DNA of 64,000 nucleotides from Agarophyton chilense (GCA_030374765.1 JARGXX010000090.1:432618-496617); one strand, 5' to 3'. Counted from the stretch's first letter, positions 1 to 10,778 are shown. Notes: generated from the letters alone by a model not told the origin. Program-made: numbers and translations.

Positions 1-79
1 GGTAGACCTGTCCACGTGTCGCTTGTAAGATACCTCAGGGCCCGGCGGCTTGCAGGGCTCAACCGTTATCATTGCTCCT

Positions 80-877
80 TCACATATCTCCCTTCTTAGG
101 ATTTGGAGTAAGTTCGGAAAGATGTTTCATAGGAAACCTTTTGGTGGCTGTTTTTACAACCCCAATAAATCGCATTCCTCTTTTTAAAAGTTCTTCAGCG
201 GTTTCAACAGATGCTAAATATGAATCGGCACAAACGATTCGATCAGTTGCGAGCCAATTTTCAACAAGTCTCATTAAAACAGCTGTTCCATGTGCATGTT
301 CTGATTCAAAAGGCTGTACATCTGGTTGTGTAGCTCCCATCGTGATTTCTATTTTGAGAATAATTCCACTCCTTCCACAACACAACGTCTTTAATTCACA
401 ACCATTTTCAGGTTTCCCATCAAGAGCAGTATAGTGTGGAAGTCCAATTTCAATCCAGTTCCCTCCAAGTCCATACCAACGTGACATACTTTCGTCCACG
501 CACAAGGTGTGTGACGGAGTTACGAACGCTTTCCGATGATCTTTTATAGCTTTCACAAACTCAGAAATGCATGAAAATCTGCATTCTTCTGATTTTTGAT
601 CGTTCTCAGAGCCACTGAAAACCATGAATTTCCGTATATGTTCAAACCGATTTCGTGACATGATCTTTCCGAGCTGCAAAGATTCGATATATATAGAAAA
701 CGTGTCTTTAGACCAAAGCGATCTTCTATTTGAAAACTCGAAGCGTTTCATTAAAACCATCAAACCGAAAAACTTCAAAATTTCACCTCCTGTAGTCTGC
801 GTTAAGTTCTTTTCTTCGAGCCGAGATTTGGTAGATCGAACTATTTTTTCCAAATGAGCTACAGGAAACATCCACAT
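80..877 (-). pseudogene. piggyBac-like transposase fragment
   Basis: A 265-codon frame matches the DDE_Tnp_1_7 (piggyBac) transposase core. The N-terminal part has the family pattern of a phenylalanine-rich helix followed by FEFSNRRSLW at about residues 45-54. The first catalytic aspartate is in CVDESMSRWYGLGGNW, and the second is probably in VCADSYLAS. Family members are usually about 550-600 residues, so this copy lacks the N-terminal region and everything after the second aspartate, including the third catalytic aspartate and the Cys-rich C-terminus. The frame stops at a TGA near position 80. No TTAA-flanked terminal repeats were found. It is read as a dead DNA-transposon relic. Family assignment is fairly firm; the exact start is not meaningful. 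Confidence 0.75.
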
Positions 878-1371
878 GAAGAAATCGTATGGAGGGAGTC
901 CCGAAGGTGCATGAATGGCGCAGATGAAATCTCCTACAGGTCCCGTGACTTTTCATTGATGCATTTGCACTGGACCATTCAGAGTCTAGGATACATTTTC
1001 AGTTTCCCATTTCGTCTAATGAACTTCCACAAGTCTGTCTTGTGTGTCGCTGTTTGTCACAGTAGAAGGCCTCAACGGATTCATTGTGTGACATTGATCG
1101 CCATCAGGGACAGTATTTTGCTCTTCATTGTTCGAACTGATGTGATGAGACGTGCGCGGGTATGTACTATGTTTCCCACTACACGACGGGGATCCATAGA
1201 TGATGACATATTTGATAAATTATGAAAGAATGAAGTAAAGATGATGCATTTACAGATTGTGGACGATCGTTCGTGATCTTTGAGGTTGACGCCAGAGAAG
1301 AAGACATTATTGAAAAAGTCTAGGCACAAAAATTTAAGAAAAATGAAAAAGTTTACAAAAATTATCGATGT
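878..1371. other. no gene seen
   Basis: Short open frames occur on both strands, but none has a recognisable domain or extends the piggyBac homology with confidence. It could hold the decayed N-terminal end of that transposon. Confidence 0.4.
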
Positions 1372-2006
1372 TGTAATTTTGGCCTCATATGAGGCCAGTG
1401 GTCGTAAAGACACTAGAGCCAGGATGCTTTAGTAGAACACGTGTTGGCACGAGTATAGTGGCTTGCAACCGCGCGCGCGTATTTCCGATCTTTCTTATGG
1501 GAGTTCCATATTGGAAACGGCTCAAATAGTGGCGCTCTATGTGTATTAGTTTTCTATCTCTTATACCTTTGAGTCCATTAGGGACCATACCCATAGAGTA
1601 GTCTGGATAAGTGGATGACCACTGGGAATTACGTATGTTTTATCCGGGCGCTCACCCTACTACACAGTATGAAAGGTACCAGCTGTGAGCGGTGACTCCA
1701 AATAAAGGAGATAGCAGGGCTACCATGACTCTTTTGTTACTCGACAAGGATCCTTTATCCAGAAAAGCGGATGAGCTACAATAGAGAGTCAGGCCAAAAT
1801 TATTTCTCGGGCCGGCCCTTTACCTACGTTTCATTTCCTTCTCCAGTCGCAATGTTTACTATTTCGGAGAAGTACTGGCCTTGAAGCCCACATCCAGCTG
1901 GCTGGTGTTGTAGCTCTACTATTTTCTTCTCTACAATACTAGCACTACTTCTCTAGCCCTAACTCTATCTCCGGTGCCTGCTCTAACCGCAAAAGCGGAT
2001 ATTACA
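1372..2006 (+). repeat. diverged solo LTR of the chromovirus family
   Basis: This block is collinear with the LTRs at 26646-27361 and 34442-35159, with shared stretches such as CATTAGGGACCATACCCATA, GCTGGTGTTGTAGCTCTAC and ACTCCAAATAAAGGAGA. It begins TGTAAT and ends ATTACA, matching the TGTAGTAT...ATACTACA ends of the complete element. No internal coding sequence lies beside it, and there is no matching 5-bp target duplication. It is read as an old solo LTR of a relative, or a truncated copy. Confidence 0.7.
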
Positions 2007-3311
2007 GGATCTTTTATCACAAGATGTATTAAATAGTACGAAACGAGGACCTTTATTCATAAACTAGGACAATTTTGGACTATAAATGCGCTACCTATGC
2101 TTTTTGGACGACCCATTTTTAATACTGCCCTTTACTATCTTCATCTCTTTCACCTCCATCATTTCAAGTAGGCGTTGGAACTCTCGTGAATCACCGATAA
2201 AGCACTGCAGAGATTCTACACATAGAAACAAGGGAAAGTGATCTACGATATCTCGTATCTGTGCGCAATCAAAGTCAAAGCATGTAACGTATTCAGCGTT
2301 TGAGGCCCGTAGTCGCAGTAAAAATGCTCTTGATTTTTGCATCAGAAACCAACCTAACCCCGAAAAATGTTTTTTCACCTCGGAGTGGACTCGCTCTAAG
2401 ATGAAAAGCTTACCATTTCACCTAAAAATATAATATGCGGTTCTTTCGGGCTTAGAAAAATATTTACAGCTTATCTCTCATTGAATACCTGCGAAATAAC
2501 ATTCGAATGTAAAACTTGCAAACATATATTGTTAGTTAGGCAGAGAAACATTTATTCTTCTTCAGATCATAAGGTGCAAAGTGCTAAGTACAAAAACGAG
2601 AGTGAGGACTGTAAACAAGAATAGGAAACCACGGATATCAAACAAAGTGGTTGTTTTATGCCTGAAACATATGTGTATCTGGTGTTACTCGTATACACTT
2701 TGAATTGGTCAGAGTGTCATGTTCCAGGTTGTTTTGTTGTCTTCCGCGTTTTATATTTCGTGATCAGTAAAACCGTTCTCTACGCAGTCGCCGGCAAGCA
2801 AATGGAACCGGATCGAATTCCAATCAAAATTTTAGTCATCGTGATTCTATGCATAGTACTCAGGCCCATTGTAACGACGCAATCTGATTTTACACCGTAA
2901 CGCGGTGTTCGTAGGGATAAATAGCATGACTTAAACGCCCTACTCTTGAGTATTGGCTCTATCTTCACATAGACCGTACCGGTAAGTGGTAGCATGGTCC
3001 AGCAAAGAATTGGGTCGTCAACGACACCATTTTAGAACAGCCATACTTTCAAAGCTAGCGAACTGTGGTGCGCGAGTAACCATACTTTCTCGATCGACCT
3101 GTTAGAAATGATATTGTTCATGCTCACAATTGTTTGCTCTGCTTATCTTTAAAACCTGCAAAAGGGCGACTAATGGCGATTTTTTGAAAATTGGCCTGAA
3201 TTATTCGAAATATCTTGAAGTGAGGAGCCTTCAGATTGATCAGTTTTTGTCGCCGAAACATGAAGCTCATAGTTGGAATCGCTGGAATAAAGATGGCGTT
3301 TCTTCATCACG
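2007..3311. other. no gene seen
   Basis: AT-rich sequence with short frames (the longest about 95 codons at 2091-2378 -) that show no domain or composition signature. Nothing is supported here. Confidence 0.4.
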
Positions 3312-3313
3312 TA

Positions 3314-3338
3314 AAGTCTGTTTCAAAATCATATCCCT
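3314..3338 (+). repeat. left outer terminal inverted repeat of Tc1 element
   Basis: AAGTCTGTTTC followed by AAAATCATATCCCT pairs with the reverse complement of 4594-4618 with few mismatches and abuts the TA target site. Confidence 0.75.
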
Positions 3339-3418
3339 CGCGCAAATTTTCCAAAAATCGACGTTTTGGCTACAGTAAAACTAACAAAATCAGTGTGAAA
3401 AAATTTTCAAGTAAAAAA

Positions 3419-3445
3419 ACTGTTTCAAAATCATAACCTTTATTG
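3419..3445 (+). repeat. left inner repeat of Tc1 element
   Basis: ACTGTTTCAAAATCATAACC and the following TTTAT resemble the outer repeat and pair with the reverse complement of 4489-4513. Confidence 0.65.
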
Positions 3446-3469
3446 CATCCTTTTTATTCTAACGCGAGT

Positions 3470-4470
3470 TCAGTAGTTTATTTTTGCTCCTTTAGCCTGT
3501 ATAACACTTATACAACGCTTTGGCATTGATTCTATAAAAGGATTGATAGCATTACAGTCAATCTTTTCCCAGCAATCTTTGATACAATTTTTCAGATCAA
3601 AAACTGTATCAAATTGCCTTCCTTGCCCATAAACCATTCGGGCCAACATTCCCCAAATGTTTTCGATAGGGTTGAGGTCAGGAGAGCGCGCAGGCCATTC
3701 CATAACCGACATATTTAGATTATTGAACCACTGTTTCATAAAATTAGACTTATGCACAGGTGCATTATCTTGCTGAAAAATGAATTCTTCTCCATGCATA
3801 CAGTATGAAAAAGGTAAAAGATAGTTTTCTAGAACCTCAGCATACTTCTCAGAGTTCATTGTAGTTTCAACAAAAGCCATATCAGTTGCTCCTTTAGTGG
3901 AGATTCCAGCCCAAACCATTACTGATGCGCCTCCTGAATGCCTAGTCTAGTCACAAATTCCTTCTTTTCTTTTCGTAGATCATGCCAATAAAATTTATAG
4001 CAATCTGGACCATCAAGGTTAAACTTTTTTTCGTCGGAAAAGATAACATTATTCCATTCAGTTTTCCAATAAGCCTTTTGAGCACACAATTCAACTCGAC
4101 TTTTCTTGTGATTATCTTTTAAAAAAAAAGTTTTCCTCATTTTTGTGTACTTGAACAAATTTTGACGGTTGACTTCACGCCATATTGTAGATCTTGATAG
4201 AGGCAAATTTAGGTTTTTGACAATTTTCCCGCAAGATGAAGTGTTGCGACATAGTTCTCGCTTAATTCCGCGCTTATCGGCCGGGGATAGTGCCGTAGGA
4301 CGGCCGGTTGAACGCTTTGTTCCGTATGTAGCGGGGTTTTTGATGAAGTTGCTGATTGTTTTTGGGCTGCGCTTGAGTTTTCGGGCTATATCTGCTGGAA
4401 TCATACCCTGACCTACTAATTCCATGATTTCGAGCTGTTCAGAGCGTGTCAGAGGTGCGCCACGAGCCAT
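3470..4470 (-). pseudogene. Tc1 (DD34E) transposase, one frameshift
   Basis: Two overlapping frames together give a transposase of about 330 residues, the usual Tc1 length. The first (183 codons from 4470) has an N-terminal paired-type helix-turn-helix region (LTRSEQLEIMELVGQGM, then DIARKLKRSPKTISNFI) and the first catalytic aspartate in IFSDEKKFNLDGPD. It runs out of frame near 3925-3940. The second (from 3919) resumes with MVWAGIS and has the second aspartate in FQQDNAPVHKS and the glutamate in SPDLNPIENIWG, spaced 34 residues apart. A single one-base change explains the break, so this copy is recent but probably inactive as written. Confidence 0.88.
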
Positions 4471-4488
4471 AATTGAGCGAATGATTGT

Positions 4489-4513
4489 ATAAAGGATATA
4501 CTTTTGAAACAGT
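4489..4513 (-). repeat. right inner repeat of Tc1 element
   Basis: Reverse complement reads ACTGTTTCAAAAGTATATCC then TTTAT, matching 3419-3445. Confidence 0.65.
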
Positions 4514-4593
4514 GTTATTGACTTAGTGGTTTTTATTTGTTGTGAAATGTGCTCTACAGTACGTGAAATGCCTTTTTGGCGCAGTTTTTGTAA

Positions 4594-4618
4594 AGGGATA
4601 TGTTTTTGAAACGCACTG
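4594..4618 (-). repeat. right outer terminal inverted repeat of Tc1 element
   Basis: Reverse complement reads CAGTGCGTTTCAAAAACATA then TCCCT, a typical CAGTG Tc1 terminus, next to the TA at 4619-4620. Confidence 0.75.
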
Positions 4619-4620
4619 TA

Positions 4621-5934
4621 CCTGCAGTGCGACTAATTGATTGGCTTCGCACTACCTTTACGCAAAGTCGCATCGTTAGAACATTTCACGCACTTTTCGT
4701 GCAGCATAAGAACTACAATGTGCTGCGCGGGGAATGAGTACTCCCGTCCAGCAACTGATAGCACAGTAGAGCAAGTGTATCGTCCGACACAAAAAAGCGA
4801 CGCACTTGGCATTGCTTCCACATCTTTTAAACACCTTCTTCAAGCAGTGGCAGCGTATTGAAAAGCTGCTTTAGATTGGTAGCTTATTTGGTTGCTTGTC
4901 AAAAGAAACAGTGCCCTTCAGTTCCGCACGATGTTGTGCAGTGTTATTCGGTGTTGTCGTACTAACGTTTGATCATTTTTGGTACTTGAGTTGTCAACGA
5001 TCTATAGATTACGGGACTCAACTGCGTTCTTTGTTGGTGTTGTGGTTGAAACGTGCTTGCTTATTATTCTCAAAAACGATTTTTGGATCGAAAGACTCTT
5101 CACCGTTGAAATAGAACGCACATAGAGATCGCGGTTAGGGCGCAAAGAGAGTGAGGCACGGGTGCGCGCTTAATTGGGTGAGGCGTGGCGCTGGGATGGA
5201 TTTCTTGGGCTGGGATTGAGTTCCTCGGTAGCAATCTGCTTGGCCGCGACGATTGTGATGTTTTAACAATAACCGTCGGCGCCCAAGAGGGGGTTTGTGG
5301 AACTTACAATGCATAACGTGCAACAAGTGTGGCAACACTGAGCGCTTTCGGAGATTTCGCGATGGTCGTCGCGCCAGGCTTCCGAGACAATGAAACATAC
5401 CCCGGAGCGACCAGTGAAAACAAGGCCGATCTATATGGACAACGGGGTACTTCGTCCCGCTACCGGCTTGTTACAGGGCTCTACGGATAGTCTTGCCGCG
5501 CCGCGCTGCACACTATCTATCTCAGTTGTAGTCTGTCACAGAAGAAAACCGTAAACTTACAGATTGCATATCTGATCATTTTCCGACATCTGGAGAAACT
5601 GCTTCAGCCCAAATCGAATATCTGAAGCCGTGTAAGTGAGATTATTGACACACCTGCCGTTCTTGCTTAGCAATGGGAATTGTTTCTCACTCACTGGCTC
5701 GCAAAAAACAGTTGAGATCATGCATGTGGGGTTCTTTGCCTTACGGCGGGGATTCTCTCGATAACGAGTGTGACAAGGACGAAAACAAAAATCACACCAA
5801 TCACACTACAGATCTAGTTCATGCAAGCTGTTAGAAAGTGCGCAGATACTCATTTGTAAGCCAAAATTTCTTGTCACAAAAAGGCTGTGTTTCTCTCGGA
5901 AACCTCCGATCTCTTCGGATGTTTTAAGGCTTCC
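4621..5934. other. no gene seen
   Basis: Mixed-composition sequence upstream of the NLP gene. Short frames on both strands (for example 5135-5398 -) lack recognisable domains. Confidence 0.4.
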
Positions 5935-5942
5935 TATAAAAG
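5935..5942 (+). promoter_or_regulatory. candidate TATA box of the NLP gene
   Basis: TATAAAAG lies 138 bp upstream of the NLP start codon on the same strand, with no other gene between. The position suits a TATA box with a leader of roughly 110 nt. There is no transcript evidence. Confidence 0.45.
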
Positions 5943-6079
5943 CAAACTTGAATCGAGTGTACCAGGAAAAAGTTAAACGTCATTTCAACACTTCAATTAA
6001 AGATCTTTAAGATTTCTCAATTCCAATCTTGGATACCAAATTTCATTAGTCCGAACGATTTCGTCTCCATCGATCCGAA

Positions 6080-6817
6080 ATGAAAGCACCAATTCTCCAT
6101 CTTGGAATATTTCTGTTCTCATCACTTGCATTCAGCCAAACTATCAACTATGTTCCGCACAAGGATCTCAAACCTATTTATTCCAAACTAGGCGGAGTCT
6201 ACGAGGCTTACCGGTGGTATCAACCAGCCATCAAAGTTCTTAATGGCTGTGTGCCTTTTCCAGCTGTTGGCAAGTACACTGCGAGCAGAGGTTTAAAAAT
6301 TGGCGGTGCCCGCAATGGTCTTTGCAGCAAGAACACAGGTCAGGTATATGCTCGTCACAAGAACTACAAGGAGAAGAAGGTACACGGCATTATGTACGCA
6401 TACTACTTCCCAAAGGATCAGGTGTTTGCTGGTGGGGCTTCTCCGGGGCATCGTCATGACTGGGAGGAAGCAATCATTTGGGTGAACTGGGACTGGACCC
6501 GTCCTCTCGGGGCTTCTATGTCAGGACATGGTGACTACACACATAGCTCAAGAAACTGGTGCGGCTCGCATAAAAAAGTGCTGTATGCCAACGGAAACAC
6601 GATAAATGGAATATCTCATGAGTTCAGAGATAGTGGTGGAGATGGATGCTCACATAATCACCCGATTGCCAATTGGTATCAGCTGAGCAAGGAAGTGCGA
6701 TATACGCTCAATAAGGCTCGATGGTTGGATCAGAAAGGAAAACAACGTGCCACGCCAAAGATCAATGACGATAACTTCGGCTCTAAAATGGACAAGGCGT
6801 TCAGAGAATTCTTCTAA
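6080..6817 (+). CDS. NLP/NPP1-family secreted protein
   Basis: A 245-residue protein with the hallmarks of Nep1-like (NLP, NPP1) proteins. Residues 1-20 form a signal peptide (hydrophobic core ILHLGIFLFSSLAF, likely cut after FSQ), so it should be secreted. The signature heptapeptide GHRHDWE lies at about residues 123-129. Family conservation is also visible in NGCVPFPAV (57 is Cys), GLKIGGARNGLC (82 is Cys), VHGIMYAYYFPKDQ and the aromatic-rich HDWEEAIIWVNW. Cys57 and Cys82 match the conserved disulfide pair; Cys151 and Cys170 are extra. Length is normal for the family, the frame is intact and there is no intron. Known cytolytic NLPs bind plant sphingolipids and use the heptapeptide acidic residues for metal binding, but many family members are non-toxic, and function here is not shown. 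It lies alone among transposon relics, which would fit horizontal acquisition or a lineage-specific gene. Confidence 0.9.
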   Translation: MKAPILHLGIFLFSSLAFSQTINYVPHKDLKPIYSKLGGVYEAYRWYQPAIKVLNGCVPFPAVGKYTASRGLKIGGARNGLCSKNTGQVYARHKNYKEKKVHGIMYAYYFPKDQVFAGGASPGHRHDWEEAIIWVNWDWTRPLGASMSGHGDYTHSSRNWCGSHKKVLYANGNTINGISHEFRDSGGDGCSHNHPIANWYQLSKEVRYTLNKARWLDQKGKQRATPKINDDNFGSKMDKAFREFF

Positions 6818-7964
6818 ACATATGAACTGAGTACGAACCCACTGGCGCGATGATAATATGGCGTGATCTATAGCTTAAGCTACAACCCATGATTATGTTT
6901 TTGTTGATATGCTCGTATATAAGTATCGTGGAGTTGCTATGGAGTGTGATATGAGTTCTCCTTGGGTAAACGATTCCACAGCACGTCAAACTGGCAAGCG
7001 ACGAGTCAGCCAGTAACTACTGAAGGTTTGGATTGCTAATCCTTTAAGCGCTCTTAAAATCCAAAACATATGTTTCTCTGGACGTCATTTCGGGCGCACA
7101 CAACGCGGCTGTTCCCCAAATCTACAAAAGGTGTCTCATAGCGGGAAACAATAAAATGTTGGAAGCACAAAGAGAAACCAGCCACGAGTATTCACCAACA
7201 TGAATCCAGAGTCCACAATATGAATCACAAATAATAAAATGAACGTGAACTTAAAACCCCTGAATTGACAAATTCGAAAAGTCAACAACAACTAACCAAT
7301 CTCTGTACGAGTGATGAAGGCGCAACCGCGTCTCCGTAGTATCCTCTTGACCTCGAGTTTTCGGCTCTCGTTCGTTTCGCCTACTCAAAGGTTCTGACTC
7401 TAACAAGAACGACCGCATTCGGGGTTTTGACCTACGTTGGATAAATCACAGGCGTTAGGATATCTGAACTCAATTTTCACCATGAATGATAACAAAATGG
7501 GGTCCAATTACATTCGCACGGCAGCAATTGCGTTGACAGCGATCACAGCGCAGCAAGGCGCCACTGTAACGCGTCTGTTCCGTGCTCACTTGTTGCAACT
7601 ATCACACTGCAGCAGTAGGTAAGGCAAGGCAACCATTCTGCATGATGTGAGGAACACAGATCAGATTTGGCCCTTCCTCCTCCCCTTGCACATCCGTCAT
7701 ATCTATAGCAATGCGCACAACGCGCCACCAGCAATCGCATCGATATAAGCCGCCGGATTTCATTCACAGCCCCGTCATGCCAATCCTCTTCACCCCTAAC
7801 TAACGGTTACGACCTAACTACTACACCGTCTGTATCGGTACGACAACGTGACAAAAACGCACTTCGAACACAAGTGACTAATGCTCATTGCTTGTCTTTG
7901 TTGTGTTTCCCACATCCGCCGCCTTCACAACCGCACGACTCCATGCACAGTTCATGCACTCAAC
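6818..7964. other. intergenic, no gene seen
   Basis: Convergent space between the NLP gene (+) and the HAT-repeat gene (-). It should contain both 3' ends. Only short, unconvincing frames are present. Confidence 0.4.
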
Positions 7965-9548
7965 TCAGTCCTTCTCATCAATTTTATCAAAAGCGCTTTC
8001 ATTCGGGCTAAGCTCAAGCGCATCAATCCACATTCCCCCGGCACGAAAGTCACCTGGCAACGCATCTGACACCACCAAACGTTGATCAACCTGTCTCATA
8101 TACAGCACGCAACGTTCATAAACCATCCTTGCGCGATGCACAGAGCCATAAGCCAATTCCAAGTCCTCATACAGCTTCCATGTCGACTTCATGTACGGCT
8201 TGAGTCGAATACTTTTCTCCAACAGCTGTCTAGCCCTCACAATGTCGCCTGTCATGGCATCAAGTCTAGCCATCCCAGTAAGAATTGCCACGTTGTTGGC
8301 GTCAATTTCCATCGCGTGCGCAAAGTATCTTCTCGCGGCCCCAAACTGTTTCTGTTGCATTTCCAGGCTTGCCCATGCGTGCCACGTTCGCACGGCATGT
8401 GAAGACTGCGGATGTGCCCAGATGGCATGTTGAAACAAGTCCCTTGCGCGCTCAATGTTGCCACAATTCAGTTCCACACACGCCCAAGCATGCCAGCTGG
8501 GCGTGTGCGACCGGTCAACAGCCAACGCACTCTCGAACATTTCACGCGCTACTTGGGCACGACCATCACGATACTCGAGAATGCCCATCATTTGGCGCGG
8601 GCCGGCCTCGTTTGGTCGTTGTCGCATTGCACGAACCAGCATGTTTCTAGCGCGATTTCTGTAGCCGGCACGTTCCAGAACCGATGCGTGCGCAACATAT
8701 GCGCGGACGTTTCTCGGGGACACCTTGTGCGCCTTCTCAAACGTGTGAATGGCCATGTCAAAGTTGCTTTGAACCGCCTCGAAACACGCCCACGCCACCA
8801 ACGTAGCAGCGTTGTTCGCGTTGACCGATGCAGACTTCTCAAAGTATCGTCGCGCTAGCTGTACGTTTCCCAGTGAGCTCTCCAATTGCGCCCACACCTG
8901 CCACGCATAGTAGTTGTGTGGCTGCACCTCGGTGGCTTTTTGCACACACTTTCTGGCCCGATTGTAATCCTTATCATAGCGTTGATGCCACAAGGCGAGC
9001 GCGACCCAGGATGGAGCATGTGTAGGTTGGGCGCGAACGGCGGCTTTGAACAAACCATGCGCCCTTGCAATCGCTCTCCTTCTCTGTTCAAACACCCCCC
9101 AAGCTTGCAGCAGGTGCGCATTTTGGGGGCATGCTCTGACGCCGTCGTGAAAGGCGCGTCTGGCTTGTGCATAGTCGCGGGAGGCTTCCTTGAGTCTGGC
9201 CAAGCCGAGCCATGCGCGGCCGTCGGCAGAGTTGATTAGCAAGGCGCGTTGAAACAAGGCAGCAGCGCGCCTTGGAGAGCGGTACATGTAGCGACGCGCG
9301 CGATAGTTGAGAAGATCCAGTTGAAGCGGAAGGGGCGGGGAAGGAGTGCATGAAGGTGGTACATACAACGGCTTTTGTTCTTCACGAAGAATGTGCGCCT
9401 CGACCTTGGTGGTCATGCGTTTGGCGGGCGGCGCTTCATGTGGCGACGGATGATCTGCACACGCGGTTGGGTGCCGTTGATGGAGGTTGACACGGAGGCG
9501 TGGAAGGTTCGGCGCGACGAGGAAGGCCACGCGCATGGCGATGTGCAA
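7965..9548 (-). CDS. HAT/TPR-repeat protein, Mbb1/HCF107-like
   Basis: A 527-residue protein made almost entirely of about 11 tandem 34-37-residue helical repeats (roughly residues 85-490). The pattern is aromatic-W-x-x-W-A-x-L-E, G-N, A-R-x-L-F-x-x-A, P. Examples are AWHAWACVELNCGNIERA and TWHAWASLEMQQKQFGAA. These HAT/TPR repeats are arranged as in the plastid RNA-maturation factors Mbb1 (alga) and HCF107 (plant), which bind the 5' end of psbB/psbH transcripts. The 80 residues before the repeats are rich in Arg, Pro, His and Ala with few acids and could be a transit peptide. That would favour the first ATG; a second ATG at residue 45 (9416) is an alternative. No intron is visible. Other HAT proteins (Crn/Clf1, Rna14) are possible but fit less well. 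GC content is above that of the surrounding transposons, as for host genes. Confidence 0.75.
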   Translation of the reverse strand: MHIAMRVAFLVAPNLPRLRVNLHQRHPTACADHPSPHEAPPAKRMTTKVEAHILREEQKPLYVPPSCTPSPPLPLQLDLLNYRARRYMYRSPRRAAALFQRALLINSADGRAWLGLARLKEASRDYAQARRAFHDGVRACPQNAHLLQAWGVFEQRRRAIARAHGLFKAAVRAQPTHAPSWVALALWHQRYDKDYNRARKCVQKATEVQPHNYYAWQVWAQLESSLGNVQLARRYFEKSASVNANNAATLVAWACFEAVQSNFDMAIHTFEKAHKVSPRNVRAYVAHASVLERAGYRNRARNMLVRAMRQRPNEAGPRQMMGILEYRDGRAQVAREMFESALAVDRSHTPSWHAWACVELNCGNIERARDLFQHAIWAHPQSSHAVRTWHAWASLEMQQKQFGAARRYFAHAMEIDANNVAILTGMARLDAMTGDIVRARQLLEKSIRLKPYMKSTWKLYEDLELAYGSVHRARMVYERCVLYMRQVDQRLVVSDALPGDFRAGGMWIDALELSPNESAFDKIDEKD

Positions 9549-9815
9549 TGGGGAGCGTCATGCGGGGCGACGAAGGGCGACGGCAGATGAGGCTGTCGAG
9601 GGCGTTGAGGCGTGAGGCGCAAGGCAGGCGGATGATGCGTGGCAAAACGTCCGCTTGGCGCGCTGCGATTGGGCACATAGCACAGGGCAAGCTGAGGGCA
9701 ATGCGAGTATATCAGTGGTTGGCGCCAAAAAGTAATCAGTGAGCAAGTCATGTTATCTACGTGGATTGTTTCTCTATCTACAGGGCCGGTTGGATTAATG
9801 CCTTCAAAGTTGTGT

Positions 9816-10658
9816 TCATGTTCGACGGCGGTATTCGTGACGCTTTCTACTATGACTGGAGGCGTGAGATTTCGGCGGAGAATTCTGCCGCTGGATTGAG
9901 TCATACAGTTCCTGGAAGGAGGGCAGCGGCGCGTGCGGGTGCGACGCGCCTGTGGCGTGCAGCAGTTGTTGAACGGACGGAAGTCGATCAGTGGTGGGCG
10001 GTGGAGAGCGTGCACCATGTGAGCCACCGCCTTTGGCACGTTTTCCAATGGGAGAAAACGCTCTCGTGTACGAAGGCGAAGTTGCTCGCGGCGGAGTGGT
10101 GGTGGAGGAGGCGCGTGGCGGAGATGACGGCCAAGTGTGGTGCGCAGTAGACGAGGACGCCATGCCGTGGGAGCGCTGCCAGCGCTTGAATTGCTCGTCC
10201 AAAACTGACATGAGAGTGGAGCCAGACCCCCGTGGCTTGCCGGCCTGTCTGCCGGCGTTGGTGCTCACCAGTTTGGAACTTTCATCGGCCCTCGGCTTGA
10301 CTACCATGCGCACGATAGAGCGCACAATGTCTGTCTTATGTAGTTGGATGGCGTGGGGGTCATTGCCGGCGGCGGCGCTGATGGAGCGAAACAGCTCATC
10401 CCACACGCTGTGCGACTGGGCGGAATTGAGACGCAACAGCCAGCCACGAAAGTCGCGAAAGCCCGCCGGCTGCACATGGCGCGGTGGTCCGACGCGCGCC
10501 GTGAAGGTGGCCACGGCGGAGTGCATAGGGTGCGGCAGCTTGGAGGTACTGGGGGATGGGCGCGGGCGATGCAAGTGCGAATGTGAGTGCGAGTGCGTTT
10601 GCGCTGCGCGCCAGACGGACGACGAGGACGATGAAGACGAGTGTGAGCGCGACGACAT
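9816..10658 (-). CDS. unidentified Ser/Pro-rich protein
   Basis: The open frame runs from 10934, but the likely start is the ATG at 10658 (MSSRSHSSSSSSSSVW), giving about 280 residues. The frame upstream of it is compositionally simple and includes a Pro run encoded by a G-homopolymer at 10779-10791. A non-simple core, GFRDFRGWLLRLNSAQSHSV through IVRSIVRMVVK, looks like a folded helical segment. The rest is Ser/Pro/Arg/His-rich and probably disordered, ending in a basic tail SRKRHEYRRRT. I do not recognise a family. It is head-to-tail upstream of the HAT-repeat gene on the same strand. A competing 267-codon frame on the opposite strand (9991-10794) has low-complexity, Cys/Glu-rich content and is less credible. 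Confidence 0.5.
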   Translation of the reverse strand: MSSRSHSSSSSSSSVWRAAQTHSHSHSHLHRPRPSPSTSKLPHPMHSAVATFTARVGPPRHVQPAGFRDFRGWLLRLNSAQSHSVWDELFRSISAAAGNDPHAIQLHKTDIVRSIVRMVVKPRADESSKLVSTNAGRQAGKPRGSGSTLMSVLDEQFKRWQRSHGMASSSTAHHTWPSSPPRASSTTTPPRATSPSYTRAFSPIGKRAKGGGSHGARSPPPTTDRLPSVQQLLHATGASHPHAPLPSFQELYDSIQRQNSPPKSHASSHSRKRHEYRRRT

Positions 10659-10778
10659 TGGTGCGGGGGCGGGGGTGAAGCGGCGTGTAAGGGGAATAAG
10701 GGGGGAAGGGGGAGGGGACACGGAGATGGCGGAGACGAAGGGGTCGGCGATGCGCGAAGCTGAGCTTTTATTGACACA

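Larger units (their letters stand above)
3314..4618 (-). mobile_element. Tc1/mariner transposon with double inverted repeats
   Basis: A 1.3-kb element is bounded by TA dinucleotides at 3312-3313 and 4619-4620. Its ends are imperfect inverted repeats: AAGTCTGTTTCAAAATCATA on the left, against CAGTGCGTTTCAAAAACATA read inward from the right. A second, related pair of repeats (CTGTTTCAAAA followed by an ATCCTTT-like run) lies about 100 bp inside each end. It encodes one DD34E transposase, broken by a frameshift. The organisation matches Tc1 elements with IR/DR ends. Confidence 0.85.

Noticed and set aside
8082-9239. Several + strand frames of 65-150 codons
   Set aside because: All are shadows of the HAT-repeat gene on the other strand; that frame has clear repeat periodicity.
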